The position numbers and the translations under genes are program-made. A model generated the notes under the pieces. The model made no database searches. It had not been told where the DNA came from and saw only the letters and a list, made by a program, of their open reading frames with translations. This document shows positions 37,201-50,244 of a stretch of DNA of 64,000 bases, piece after piece. The DNA lies in NCBI GenBank assembly GCA_000231825.2, contig JH720299.1:1745848-1809847 (forward strand), given 5' to 3'. Positions within the stretch are counted from its first letter, which is position 1. The number at the start of each line of letters is the position of its first letter. This DNA is from Tetrahymena elliotti 4EA. Taxonomy: Eukaryota; Ciliophora; Oligohymenophorea; Hymenostomatida; Tetrahymenidae.

Positions 37201-40200
37201 GTTGAAGAAATTCAAAGGGTTACCCTCTTCATCAATAAAATTCACATAAAAAGGCTTTTCAAAGTAATTTCCACTTGAAATATTATAAATCGAAAATTTA
37301 TCTACAATTTTTAATTCATTAATTTAATGATTCTCTGATATACCAATCCAGAAAGGTACAGATCCAATATTTTTTCCATAAAAAGTGGCTATAAATATTT
37401 ACAATTAAAGCAATTAAAATATTTTCTGAGGAATTATTTAAAAATGAGAAATATTATCAAAAAATATCCATTCTCAAACAAATTAAATAAAGTATAATGA
37501 AGATTAAAGGACAGAATAATTTCGAAAATAAAAATTGATTGAATAACTCATAATAAATTAAGTGTTTTATTATTTTATTGATTGTTTTTTTTAATTTTGA
37601 TACACTTCAAACAGTTAGAAAAAGTGATTGATTGAATAATAATAAAAAAATGATTTTAGATAAATTAAAAAAATACCTTTGTTATTTGAAAAGCTGATTA
37701 AATTTTCTGAAAACAGACTTGGCTACAAAAGAGTGTTTTTAGTTTTGTAATAGTAAATTGCTCCTCCTATATCTGCATAATTTTCAATGAAATTATTTTG
37801 TTCAAACTAATGAAGACTACAAGTATCTAAATAAATTGCTCCTCCATTTTTGTTTTATGCTTTGTTTTTTATGAAAATACTTTGAGTAATATTAACTTAA
37901 CTTAAGCCAAATAAATAGATGGCCCCTGCTGAACTCAAAAGAGATTGATTTTCTTTGAATTTAGTTAATTTTATTACTAATGTTCCTTATTATTGTTAAG
38001 AAATATGAATAGCTCCACCTTCTTAAAAAGATGAGCAATTAAAGAAGAGAGAATTATTTATGTATGTTATATTTGTGTTTGCTACTTTAATTGCACCACC
38101 TTAAAAATTAGCTGCTATTAAATTGGTTTTATTTGATTCAATTTGTATGTTATTAAGATTTATAAAATTACAGTTTACAATTGAAGCTAAATTTGCTGAT
38201 ATTATATTGAGCGCAGAGGGAAGACCATTCGAAATTATTTTTGTAAAATTAGTGCTTATTAAGTAGAATTAGCTGTGGTAGATATTAAATACACTTCCTC
38301 CGAATAAATTTATTTCTTAAAATTGAGAGTCTTAAACTAATAAGCCAATTTAAACATCTAAATTCATTAAGAAATTTGAACTTGCAACATGTGAAAAATT
38401 AAATTTTGTTAAATTAGCATTGATTGAAGTAATAGAAATAATATAATTTCCATATTTAGAATAATCTAATTGTTAGACAATAACATCATCTATTGTTATT
38501 TAATTAGTAAAATATTAGAGCTAATAGTTAATAGAATAATGGTCTGCTTAGATAAAACTAATATCTTACAAACTATCAAGTTTAGATTTTTAAATATTTA
38601 TATTTTAGCATCCTTTAAAATTAAGTAAAGAAGACGTTTAAATTACTGAATTTTACAATTATCTTTATTAATTTCCTTAACTGATTATACTTAAATCAGA
38701 AGTTGTTAGATTCACATGTGAAGCATTAAAATTATAAATTTAAATGGAGTTAGATTTTGTTATTTATATCAAATTTCCTGATTCAATTTATAGCTAAGAA
38801 ATTTGTGTATCTACAATTTAAATGTTTTAACAGTCTATGAATTCAAATAGTGTATTCTTTAAAATATTTCTGTTTAAAGTTAAATTTTAGAAAGTTATAT
38901 TATTTACTGATTAAAAAATAAAGAGTGGCTTATTCATGAATTCAATATTTTCGATTACCATATTTGTTATTAATATATTTGTCACATTAGAAACAACGAA
39001 AGTGCTATTTAACCCATTTATTATTTAATTTTATAAGATAACTGAATCTAACACAAGCAAATTTACTTTGCTTATTTCGAACGAAGACAATGAATCGCTA
39101 TCAAAAATAAATTCTACATCAATAAATTTCACAGATTTTAAGTTCTAATAAGGATTCATTTTAAAATTACTTGAATCTAAATTGAATTTGATTTAGATTG
39201 TCTCGAAAACAATTTAATAAAATTGTGGGAGTACAAAATTTTAATTGACTAGATTTGCTTACCCTTTTTAATCTTCTTAATTTTTATCAACTTTAAAAGA
39301 ATATTCAATAATTGTATCCTAAGTAAAAATATCATAGAATTATTTCACTTCAGGTAAATTAGAGTTTTAAATACTCATTTAAATGATGTATTTAGCTAAT
39401 TTTTAATTTTAAATGTACACTCTCTTTTAAAGATCAAGATGCTTTAAATAAAAAATGTTAATTTTTATTAAATTCAAAAAGAACTAACTATCTTTAAAAA
39501 TTAATTAAATGCTTTTTAGGTTAATTTGACAAAATAAAAATGAAAAAAAGAAATTGAATTTTTACTTGATTTTTGTTATCATTTACATAAAGGGATTATG
39601 TGAATTGAGCCATAACTTAATTTGTTTGAACTTAATTTCTTGATAAAAGATAAGAAATTTCAAATAAATTTTAATCACTATAGCATTTAAGTTTTATCTC
39701 ATTGACATTTTATTTTTATTCATTTGAATAAATAAATTTAACTTAATAGATCCTTGGATTAAAGTAATCCGAAAAAGACTCCAGCAATGTAGATTGAAAT
39801 TCATTCAATTAAATCAGATGCATGCCTTATTATAAAGTGATTAAAAACATATCTTAGTAAATTAATTAAATATCTTTCACATTGGAATACTTAAATTAGT
39901 TTACTTTGTAATAATTTATCTATTTCAGCACTTTCTTTTAGAAAACAGAAACTTAAAAGCTGCATATTACAAACAAATAATTTATATTCTACTTTATTCG
40001 AAGGTGATCTGAACAAGGAGTAGGGAGATTTCCTAAAAACTAATTTGTTACTAAATTAAAAACCTGTAAAGAAAGACTTGTAGCAATAACTAATGTATAT
40101 GAACTATTATTATATTCAATTACTGAAAAATCTAAAACCCTATTTTTTAACCTCGAATATGAAAATGTATTTGTAACTTTTTTGACTCCTTCTTTACTAT

Positions 40201-43200
40201 CAATTAGGTAAACATCTAAGTAAAGTTTCTAAGATTAAACAATTAAAAACTAGCCAACAAGCTACATCTTTTTTTTAAAAAAAATTTTATTTAAAATTTT
40301 CTTTTTTTTTGAATTTTAGAAATATTTTTTTAGAATTCAAGAAAAAAAGAATCTCATTCGATATTTTATGTAATTCTTTTTTAGTGAGAGAAAATTTTTA
40401 TATTTTTTTAGGGTCCAAATTGAATAATATTTAAATTTATTAATGTTTTACTTTGTTGATCTAATTTTAAATTTGTATAACTGGTGATATTTATAATGTC
40501 ACTGGATTTAGTAGAGTCATACTTCCTTTATTATTAACAAAAGCTATAACTTGGTTACTTAATGGATGAAAATCTTAAGCGTGTAATTAAATAAGCTATT
40601 GGGTTGCTATTACTTCAAAATCTAAGGACAAATAGTTAAATTTTTTAAGGTCACTATTTTTTTCTAGGCAGTAAAGATCTTGAGATATGTTAGCATAAAT
40701 TAGACAATTGAATGAAGAAGAAATATTTTTAATGAGTTTATTCTAAATGAAATCATAAATAATCAACTCCTTGTTTGAGGTAATTGCCATAATTGTAGAA
40801 TAATTTAACTTGTAAAATTAAAAATAATATGGAGTAGCAAAGAAAGAGTTATTAAATTTAAATTAAAATAAAATTTAATGATTATTGCTATCATGAATAT
40901 TCAGAACAGCAGAATTTTAGTTGTAAAGTAAAATAGTCTCTGAATCTTCATTAAACATGAAGTGATTTTTATATCCTTTAAGAGAATTTTCATAAAGACT
41001 TGTAAATAATGGAGTATAGAATTCAAAGAATTAGAAGTAATTAGTCAGTAGAATAGCCAAAGAGTTAGTATTAGGAACATAATATACATATGATTAAGGC
41101 GTGTAAACACTGTAGTCTTAACTTGCTAAAAATTTAACAGTTGAATATTGGAATATATTTAACCTGTTTTATGATATTACAAAAACTGTATCCAAGTCAA
41201 GATCCAATATGATAAAAGAAGGATAAGTTCGTCCTGAAATTTGCTAAAACTAAATACCTTAAAGAAGTGTACTTTAAAAGGTGCAATTTAGGTAATTTAC
41301 AATATTTATAGATTACTATGTTACTATAATGAATTTCTATTTTTAAAAATAATATTTGTTAAAAAAATTTCTCTATTTCTAAATATTTTTAAATTCAAAA
41401 CTTTGAACAAAGAGTGAAAAAGAAAAAAACTTTGCAACAATTGTAGGTACATCGAAAATCAAAGTTAAGAGTGATTCTTAATTTAGTTTTAAATTTGAAA
41501 AAAACTTAAATGTAAAAATTAATTTAAGACTCTTTTGATTTTATTTGACAACAAATAAAATTGAATATTTTTAATTATTTATTATTATAATGATAGTTGT
41601 TTATAACAACAAGAAGAACAATTTCAATTTTTTATTTTTAATCTTTTGATACAATTAAAATTTAAAACTTATACTTTCAAAGAAATTTTCTTTAGAAAGT
41701 AAATTTAATTTTTTCATTTTATTAAATATATCTTGATAAAAAAAAAATTTTTTTTATTAAATGAAAGAATTTATTGAATTAATTAAATATTTTTTTTCAT
41801 ATCAAAATAATTAAGATTATATTGGAAGATATATATTTAGAATTAGAGAATAGCTCTAATTTATTATACATAAATATCTATTTTCGTACCTTTATCAATT
41901 CTAAATAATTTTCAAGAAAGATTTCAAATTTATAAAAATTTGGACTTTTTTTCTTTTTTTTCAACAAAATCATTTAAAATCATTTGGATATTAAAAAAGT
42001 TGAAATAAAATAAAAAACAAGTTACTGAATCTAAAGGAATATGCTAGGATTAAACAGTACTCGAAAATAGTAATTAGCAGACAAGATTCTGATTTAAGTC
42101 AAATACTTAAAAGACTTGTTTAACCAATGAGAAATGAATTATTAGATTAGCGTAGTTATCAAAATAAACATATTACCAAGCGTAATATTGACTAAATTAA
42201 GTGGTATAATTCTGATAATTTAGGATTTTATACTAACTATTTTATTATACTTCAATTAAATTAAAAGAAAATTATAAAAATATAATAATGAATTGATCTT
42301 TAACCATTAATCTTTAACTAACTTGTGTAGAAAAAAAGTAGTTACTATCTTAAAAGAATAATTGATTGACTGAATTAGTGTAGTAATCAAATAAAAAGAG
42401 GAAAGCCTGAATCTAAGAAGTTGTTTTTATTAAAATAGTATTTCTTGATTTTATTATACCCTCATAACTCAGAATGCTATTATTATCAGTTAAAGTTATA
42501 TTTAAATTCATTATTTTAAAGTCTGATCTCTTTTAAAATAGTACTTCATTACTTTAATTTGTAGAAAGGAATGCATCTAATTCTTAAATATAAACTACAC
42601 GTTTTTAATTTACAAAAGTATAAATTCGTTTTAATTCAATATCTACCAAAGATAGCTACTGATCACTTAAAGATTGTGTTATAAATAACTTTTTTCCAAT
42701 AAAGACAGAATTTGCATCTATTTTAAATTGACTTGAAGACAAAGCTATTGAAAAAATAATTAATGATGAAGTAAATTTAAGTAAAAAAGTATTACTCATG
42801 TTAGAATATTCTTTTAAAAATAAATCATAATGTATTGCGTAAGTTGTGTAAGTGACAACAACATCAGATTATTTAGAGACCTAAGAACTTGATAATTACA
42901 CAGTAAAATCTGGTAATTAAAAATTATCTGTGCTGAAAACGTATTAACTCATTAAATTCTAGTTAGAGTAAACTACAATCTAATTTGATTAGATTGCTGT
43001 TAATTGATTCTCAATAGAAGCTCTAAATAATATCTAAGTGGGTAATACATTTTACAAACTAACTAAGTATTAATCCTTTATTTTAAAAAACTATTTTTAA
43101 ATGGAAAATTCAAAAAAGATCAAAGAAGTTTTACATTTAAAGCAGTAGCAACAATTATAAAGGATGAGTTTTGTATTTAATAAATACTATTGTGACGAGA

Positions 43201-46200
43201 GATAGTAGTAGATAGAGGAAATGGCAATGTCTAGTTTGTTAAATTACCAAAATTAAATAAATAATACTACAAACCATAGTTGGCAATAAAATTCTATTCA
43301 CTAGATGAGAATAATTTTGGAAGATTTATTTATTATGCAGTATAGGTAGTCAAGTTGAAAACAGTTATTTTAGATGACCCAAGTAAGGTTGGAGGAGCTT
43401 AGAAAACTACTTATTTATATTGCTTACTTTGCATCACCTGTAAAAACACAACATTTCCTTAAATTAGTTTTTATTGTAATAACAAGTAATTTTTTCTAGA
43501 AACTCGATTGAAAACAAAGTAAGAGTTGAAATTGAAGTATGAATTTACAATTATGATGTTATTGTTATCTATTAATAAGAAGCTATCTATAGTGAATACA
43601 TTATCAATCTAATTTAATTGCTAGTTTGCTTAATCGTAAGAAAATACTAGGATATAGTACTCTAAAGTTGAAACATAAATAATATTTTCTAAAGCCTAAA
43701 CTGTTGAATTATAGTTGTTTTTTGTTAATTAAGGAGTTGCATCAATAATAAAACTATCGACTTTTTGTGAAGTAACACAAGTAAGAGATATTTAGCTACT
43801 GTAAAATACGCTTACTACAACCATTTAAGGATTTTATTATTTAAATAAACTCACCATTATATTTGTACTTGATATATCTGATTACAAAATTTATTAACTC
43901 TCCACATCAACCAACAAAAAATTATAAAGTGAATTAGTTTAGTAGACTATCACTAAATACTAAGATACCATTTCAGCATTTATTATTTATTACTTTAAAT
44001 TCTTTTCAAATATTTAATTTTATCTATCCAGTTTTATTGATCTAAATCCGAAGTTAAATACAATAACCATTATATTTGTATTATTTGAATAGAGTATTTT
44101 TTGAATTCCTTACATCAAGTAAGCACTATCTGAGTCAATAAAGCTACTATAAACAATATTTGTATTCGTATTCAAGACTGAAAAATTAATAAGTTATAAT
44201 TAATTTTTGTAAGCAATAGCAATAGTTGAATTCGATATTTACAAAATTTAGTTGAAATTGATATTAAAATTCTCGTAATTAATAGGATTTAAGTAAATAG
44301 ATTAATTCATCGGTTTATCAATTGAAAAACTTTAGTTTTCAAAATTTAGAAATTATAATGAAATAATATCATTTGTAATTTTGTAAACTATTGACTATCT
44401 ATTTGATAAAAATTTTGAATGGCTAAACATACTATTGCTATTGCTAATACTATCAAATAAAAATATCTTATTTTATTGACTTTCTGTCACAACATTACTT
44501 ATTTAAGTACTCACATTTATCACTTCGTATCCTTTTTTTAAAATTTGTTAAAAATTACTTAAAACCATTAAAACATTAGTTATTCATAATAATTTAATTG
44601 CGGAAAAAAAAGATGATTTTTATTTCAAAAATAAACATCCGTAATCAATGATAAAACTACCATAAATGTGGAAGAAAATGAGTAATATAAATAAAAATCA
44701 AAAATAAGTCGTTAAAAATAAATAAAAAAATATTGTTAAAAAAATAACTTAAAGAATATTAATTAAAAAACAAAGAAATAACAATATTTACCATTATTTG
44801 TAGCTAATATCAAAACATTATTTTCGTTAATGAAGATAAATTCAATAATTTTGGTTGATGATATGGCGTAGTGTGGCTAATCCTATTTAATTTGTAATTT
44901 TTTGATTAAATTTATTAAATAAACTAAGTAAATTACATATTCAAAATAGTATTGATTCGAAGTAGAGTTCAGAGTGAGATTTGCACATGATATGGCTGAC
45001 TAAAAAACTCCTTAAAAGTAATCTTATTTGATAATGATAATCCGAATTTTATCTTCAATTTCATAGGCATTTAAAAATTAAGAGTCCGATGTATATTTAA
45101 ACTGAGCACTTACCAAAGTTTATTTATTCAAATCAAATATATTTATATCAGCTTCATCAGGCTTTACATTTATTTAATAATTAAAAGTTATTATTTTATT
45201 ATTTGTTTAAAAGCTTGAGAATCTATAAGCATCAATATACTACTAATTTGCAATACCTTGTTATATTTTTTAGTTTTCCAAAAGCATTTCTATTTAAAGA
45301 AAATTAATATTTTGTAATTATGGCTTTACTGATGAACTATCTTATTTAATATAAATATAACCATTTAAATCTTTATTAAGTTCAATAGTAGATTATTTCT
45401 AAGTTGATGTAGTAGTATTTGTAGTTGTATTAGTATTGCTATCTGCTGGTTTTTATACTTAGCTGAAAAAAGATGGATAAAAATAGATAGCTGTCTCATC
45501 CAAAATCTAATAACTTTTTTCTATTTTATTTGCAAAGTTATATACATGCAAAGTTGAATTATAATAAAAAAAGAAAGTATCGTCCGAAAATGAGACATTA
45601 TAACCTCTACTTTCCATATTTAAAATAGAAATTTCCTCACTTTCTAAATTTATCTGTTGAATGCTTTCTAATGATAATAAAAAAATATTTTTACTATCTT
45701 AAGCCACTCTTATGTAAGAATTAATTAACTGTATTTAATTCAAAGCAATAAGATCTGGATAAGAATATAAAATTGCACTGTTACTATCCAAAGTTACAAT
45801 CTAAAATTAAATTTTAAAACAAATTAAATTTAAACATCTGTTTTATAAAATAATTTACCATAGGTTTATCATTTATTTCTTAAAAGAATAAAATATTGTT
45901 GATGTTTTTTTATTTTATTTAACTTCTACTAGTAATGGATTTTATTTAGCTTACTTTTCTTAAATTAGAACATGATCTCTCATTTTTATCACTGAATTCT
46001 GGACAATTTTATGTACACTTCTATTAGTTTGGATCATAAAAGCTGTTGTCATTTTAAAGACATTCTGTCTTCATGCAGTACATTTAATTTTGTGATAATT
46101 ACCATCCTTATTTACATTATAAGCACTTAATTCCTTCAAAAGAGCAAATATCACAATTTTAAACTTGGCACTCAATACATTTCTGAAAAAAGTCTTATAC

Positions 46201-46494
46201 AGAATTGCCAATTTAACACTCATTAACACATAAGCCTGTGCTTTGATTCTTTTTATAGAAAATTATTATTAACTTTTTCATTGATTATTAAGAAAAAAAT
46301 ATGTTTACATAATAGGATTAAGATTTACATTTTTAACATGAATTTGAATCATCACAGCTAGAGCAAAGATTTGAGCACTGACCGCATTGCTATTCAGCTA
46401 AATCGTAAAATGTATTTTAAATTTTACAAGAACTTAAAGTTTAAGAATAAACACACTAATAAACAACTAAGCATATTAAAAATTTTTTGTGCAT
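34222..46494 (-). CDS. giant cysteine-rich, beta-helix, multi-pass membrane protein (3390 aa)
   Basis: Eleven exons in order: 46494-46309, 46248-45859, 45800-44792, 44531-43135, 43075-42026, 41315-40452, 40267-39587, 39423-37677, 37388-36923, 36860-36005, 35748-34222. All junctions are GT...AG and the phases add up to 3391 codons. It begins with a signal peptide (MHKKFLICLVVYQCVYS), then furin/GFR-like CxxC repeats (CGQCSNLCSSCDDSNSCQKC). About residues 160-1850 are a long extracellular region of unknown fold. Next are pectin-lyase-like beta-helix repeats with GGAIY motifs, then a second Cys-rich block with DGYWR and GFVGPLCNSC. About seven hydrophobic spans and a charged cytoplasmic tail follow. 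Ciliates carry large families of this architecture, function unknown; a surface or sensory role is inferred. The 710-nt intron 5 is the weakest join, but no start codon supports splitting the gene there. Confidence 0.85.
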
Positions 46495-46690
46495 TTTTTA
46501 GTTCATTAATTTTCTTCCTAAAAAACGAAAAATCAATCTATTTATTACCTTTAATAATTGTTTTGTGCTAATCTTTTGATAAATTAATTTAATAATTAAC
46601 TGTTTGTTTGTTACTCTCTTTTTTATTTAAACTGTATGATTTAGTTTTGTAATCTTCTTTATTAACATTTCTAGTTTAATTTAATATCTT

Positions 46691-46986
46691 TCATTTCACT
46701 AAAAACATTTGACTTATTTTAATATTTATGTAATACTTTTCATAATTTGGCATAGTTATTCTTTTTCCCTACATACTTTTACATGTATTTATTTGGATTA
46801 ACTTAAAAATGTTTAGTCTTATTAAATAAATTAAATCTGCCACTATTTCATTTAAAGTATCTTCATATATATTATATTTGAGAACTATTTCCTCTTTTTA
46901 TTCATGTTTCACAATCAAAAGGTGCAGTTCCTATTTTTTTATATCTTGTTCACTAACATTTGAAAATTAAGTTTAAATCCGAAAAA
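46691..46986 (-). pseudogene. unassigned coding fragment
   Basis: A minus-strand frame ending at TGA 46691 reads like protein for about 95 codons (SEQDIKKQELHLLIVKHEQK, YNIYEDTLNEIVADLIYLIR), with TAA/TAG used as Gln. It has no ATG at its upstream end and lies about 200 bases above the start of the giant membrane-protein gene. It is probably an orphan exon or gene fragment. The family is not recognised. Confidence 0.35.
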
Positions 46987-49900
46987 AATTATAATAAAAT
47001 AGGTTAAACCAAAAATTCGGTTTTGAGGGTTGAATAATTAATTGAACATTTGGCATCCAGTTAAAAAAAATGAAAATATTAGGTATGTATGAGCTCTATT
47101 TTTTTTTAAAAAGAAAATATTCTGCATTTGGTCTTTAAAAGCAAGTTTATTCTGTAATATTGCCAAAAATACTTATTGTTGTGGTAAAAAAATTTTAAAA
47201 GATAACATAAAATGTTTTCTTTAAAGAAAAAAGATTTATCACTACTTTACTAAAAATTTTTCAAATTGGAAAAAAAAAATCAGTATTTTAGAAAATTTTT
47301 TTATTTGGTATTCAGCTAAACTGAAAAATGACAAATTAGGTTGGACCCTAATAATGAGTAAAAAAGTAAAATTAATTTAAAAATGAATGATATTTGAGAG
47401 CTAAGAGCGGCTATTCAAATGAAACTAATAATTACTTAAGAATATTTTTAGCAGATTTTAAAATTATTTTAAGTGATATTCTTACTTACATTCAAGATAG
47501 CACTTATTTTAATAAGTTTGCTTTGTTTTATTTTTTCTTGAATAATCAATATTTTCCTTTCACTTGGCTGAAACTATTATTCCTTGCTGAATTAGCTCCA
47601 AGAAGTTGAAGGAAAACCCAATAAAAATTACTAAGGAGACTCATCATTTGAGAAAACGAAAAAAAACTCTTAAAACCAAAAACTGAATTCTAAAAAAAGA
47701 AACATAATTTAAATTTTTACTTTAAAAGAAAAAATACCTCAAAAACTTGAGTGAAAATGAGAACGAATAATAAATATTAATTATGATTGAAAATTACCAT
47801 TATATGTCAAAACAAAGAATTGTTGATATTAAATATTTTATTGGAATATATCATTTTGTTTTTAGATTTAATAATAAATGTCAAATGAGAAAACTGATTA
47901 TTCTAAATTAAATAAATCTTGTTAAAACACACTTATCAGTTCTATAAATAAGGTGGTATTTATAAAAACAATCTATATACACAAATTTACATATCTTCTT
48001 TATTTAATTTCTGTTAAATTAATATTTTCAAATTTTTATTAATTTTTAGAATAATTTATTTTTTTAATAATCAATCGTTAATATAAAATAATTTAATATT
48101 TTAAATAAATTAATAAATAAAAAACAAGAAATATTTTTAAAGTTGTTTTATCATAAGCGTTTAAATCAGTATATAAATTTTTTTAATACTAAATTCTTAA
48201 TTTTAGTAATTTTTTTAAGAATTTAGCTGTACTATTCTTTGTTTATTTCTTTATTAAAAACAAATATGTAAAAATTAAGAGAACTTAGTTTTTTACACTT
48301 GTTGAAACTTTATACCATATTTTGTGCGCCATCATATGAAATTGAATTCAACCTTTTTGAAAGTAGTATTCAAAAAAATAAAAGATGAACTTTAGTTTTT
48401 GATTTATTTAGTAAAAAAATTAAACGTTTAAAAATCAAAAATATTTTTTACATTAAATTTAGACTCAAATGAAATAGATTTTTTATTTGAGGTAAAACTA
48501 AGCCTAGTTCGGATATACCTTGTGTTGTAATCTTGTTATCTCTAGGAAATTTAAAAAAACAATTTTTTTACAAAAACAAAATTATATTTTAATAGATAAA
48601 TATTTACATAAAATTTAAAAGCAATTATTTTAAATTAATCATTTCAAGTAATGCTAAACTTAAATCTTTCATTCCATCATCATTAATTTAACTTTAACTA
48701 TTGATATTAAAAATAGAGTTCTTTAAATCAAATAAAATTAAAACCAACTTAAATATTTAAATTGTTTAATTTTTTACGCAAATTAAATTTACAGATTTGT
48801 AATGTTAGTGCATCTTGAAAAACTGGATACTAAAATATTAAGACTTTCATCGCCAAGTTATAAGCCACTTTTTAGTAAAAAGAAAAATTGAAAAATTATG
48901 TATGTGAGGAAGTTGAATACAGAAAATCAAACAAATCTTTATCTTTTATTTAATTTTTTAACGATTTACCATAATGATATTGATAAACGTTAAAGATTTA
49001 AACACTTACACAGAGCTTAAGCTAAATCTGAAATATTTTATTTAATTAACTTTTACTCCCTTTTTTATTATTTATAAAAAAATTAGTAGTTAAAGAATAA
49101 ATCAATAAGAATACATGAATTATAAATTAAGTTTAGCATGGGTCTCTAATTTAGAACCTAAAAACTATTTTATTTTTAAAAATTAAAATTAGACTTAATA
49201 TTTAAATATTATTTAACCTTTTTTAAAGATTTGTACATTTTCACTTTTGAAATATAAATTTATTTTTTTTAACTATTACCCATATTTACTTACTTATTTT
49301 CTTTTAAATTTTGTAAAATTCATTGATTTTTTAACAACTAAATGCTTTCATAAAAATTTAAAATCCCTGAATAAAAACTACTTGTTTCATTTATCAATCA
49401 GTAACTTTGTCTGAAATATTAGGAATGAATTATACAAAAAAAGCTGGTTTTATATTCTTATTTTCTAAAATTAAACTGATTACTTATTCTTTTAAAAAAT
49501 TTTCTTAAATTAAATTATTGTGGGTATTTTCAAATAATTGTAATTTTTTAATTAGATGGAAAATTGAAAAATAGTAAAATATTAATCAATTAAAAATTTT
49601 TTTTCTTTTTAATACAAACCTACAGACTAACACATTATTTATTAAAAAACATAAGAATATTTACTAGTTTTTCTGAGATAAGTTTAATTTCAACAAACAT
49701 TTAAATGATGTTTGTAGTTAGAATCAAATTTAGGAAAATAAATTTGCTAAATAAAATAAATGATAAATAGAAAATTTTCAAGCTATTTTTAGATTATTGA
49801 AAGACTTTCTTCTGGGACTGGCTTGGAAGAGGTAGATAAGAAAAAATTTTTATTTTTTATGCATATTTAAAGGTAAAAATTTTTTTGAAGAATCGAAAGA

Positions 49901-50244
49901 AATGTTGAAAATGAAAAAACTATTCTCAGAAAAAAATATTTTTTTTAATGATAATTAAAAATAGAAGAAATATTTAATCTTTTTAATTAATCACGTTTTT
50001 AATATTTGTAAATCTATGATGTATTAAAAAATTTTATGCAAAATTGAAAACATAATTCAAGAAATAAGTCTGAAAATAATTGGCGCTTCCTTAGAATGCT
50101 ATTATTAAAATTTATTATTTTTAATTTTAGAAATTACTTAATGTATTGTATTTAACCTACATAAATAATATTATCCGTTTTTTTACATGGAAACAATATT
50201 AAAATCAAACACTTGAAAAATATTTTTTTAATTTGATCAAAGTA
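46987..50244. other. long gene-poor region
   Basis: A/T-rich. It contains one 71-codon plus-strand frame at 47394-47609 that lacks an ATG and any TAA/TAG, and a 36-codon piece at about 49786-49895 reading IERLSSGTGLEEVDKKKF. Neither is connected to anything. No RNA genes were recognised. Confidence 0.45.

Noticed and set aside
47394..47609. 71-codon plus-strand frame without stop codons of any kind
   Set aside because: It has no ATG in the ciliate frame (TGA lies just upstream), no neighbouring exons and no recognisable domain.
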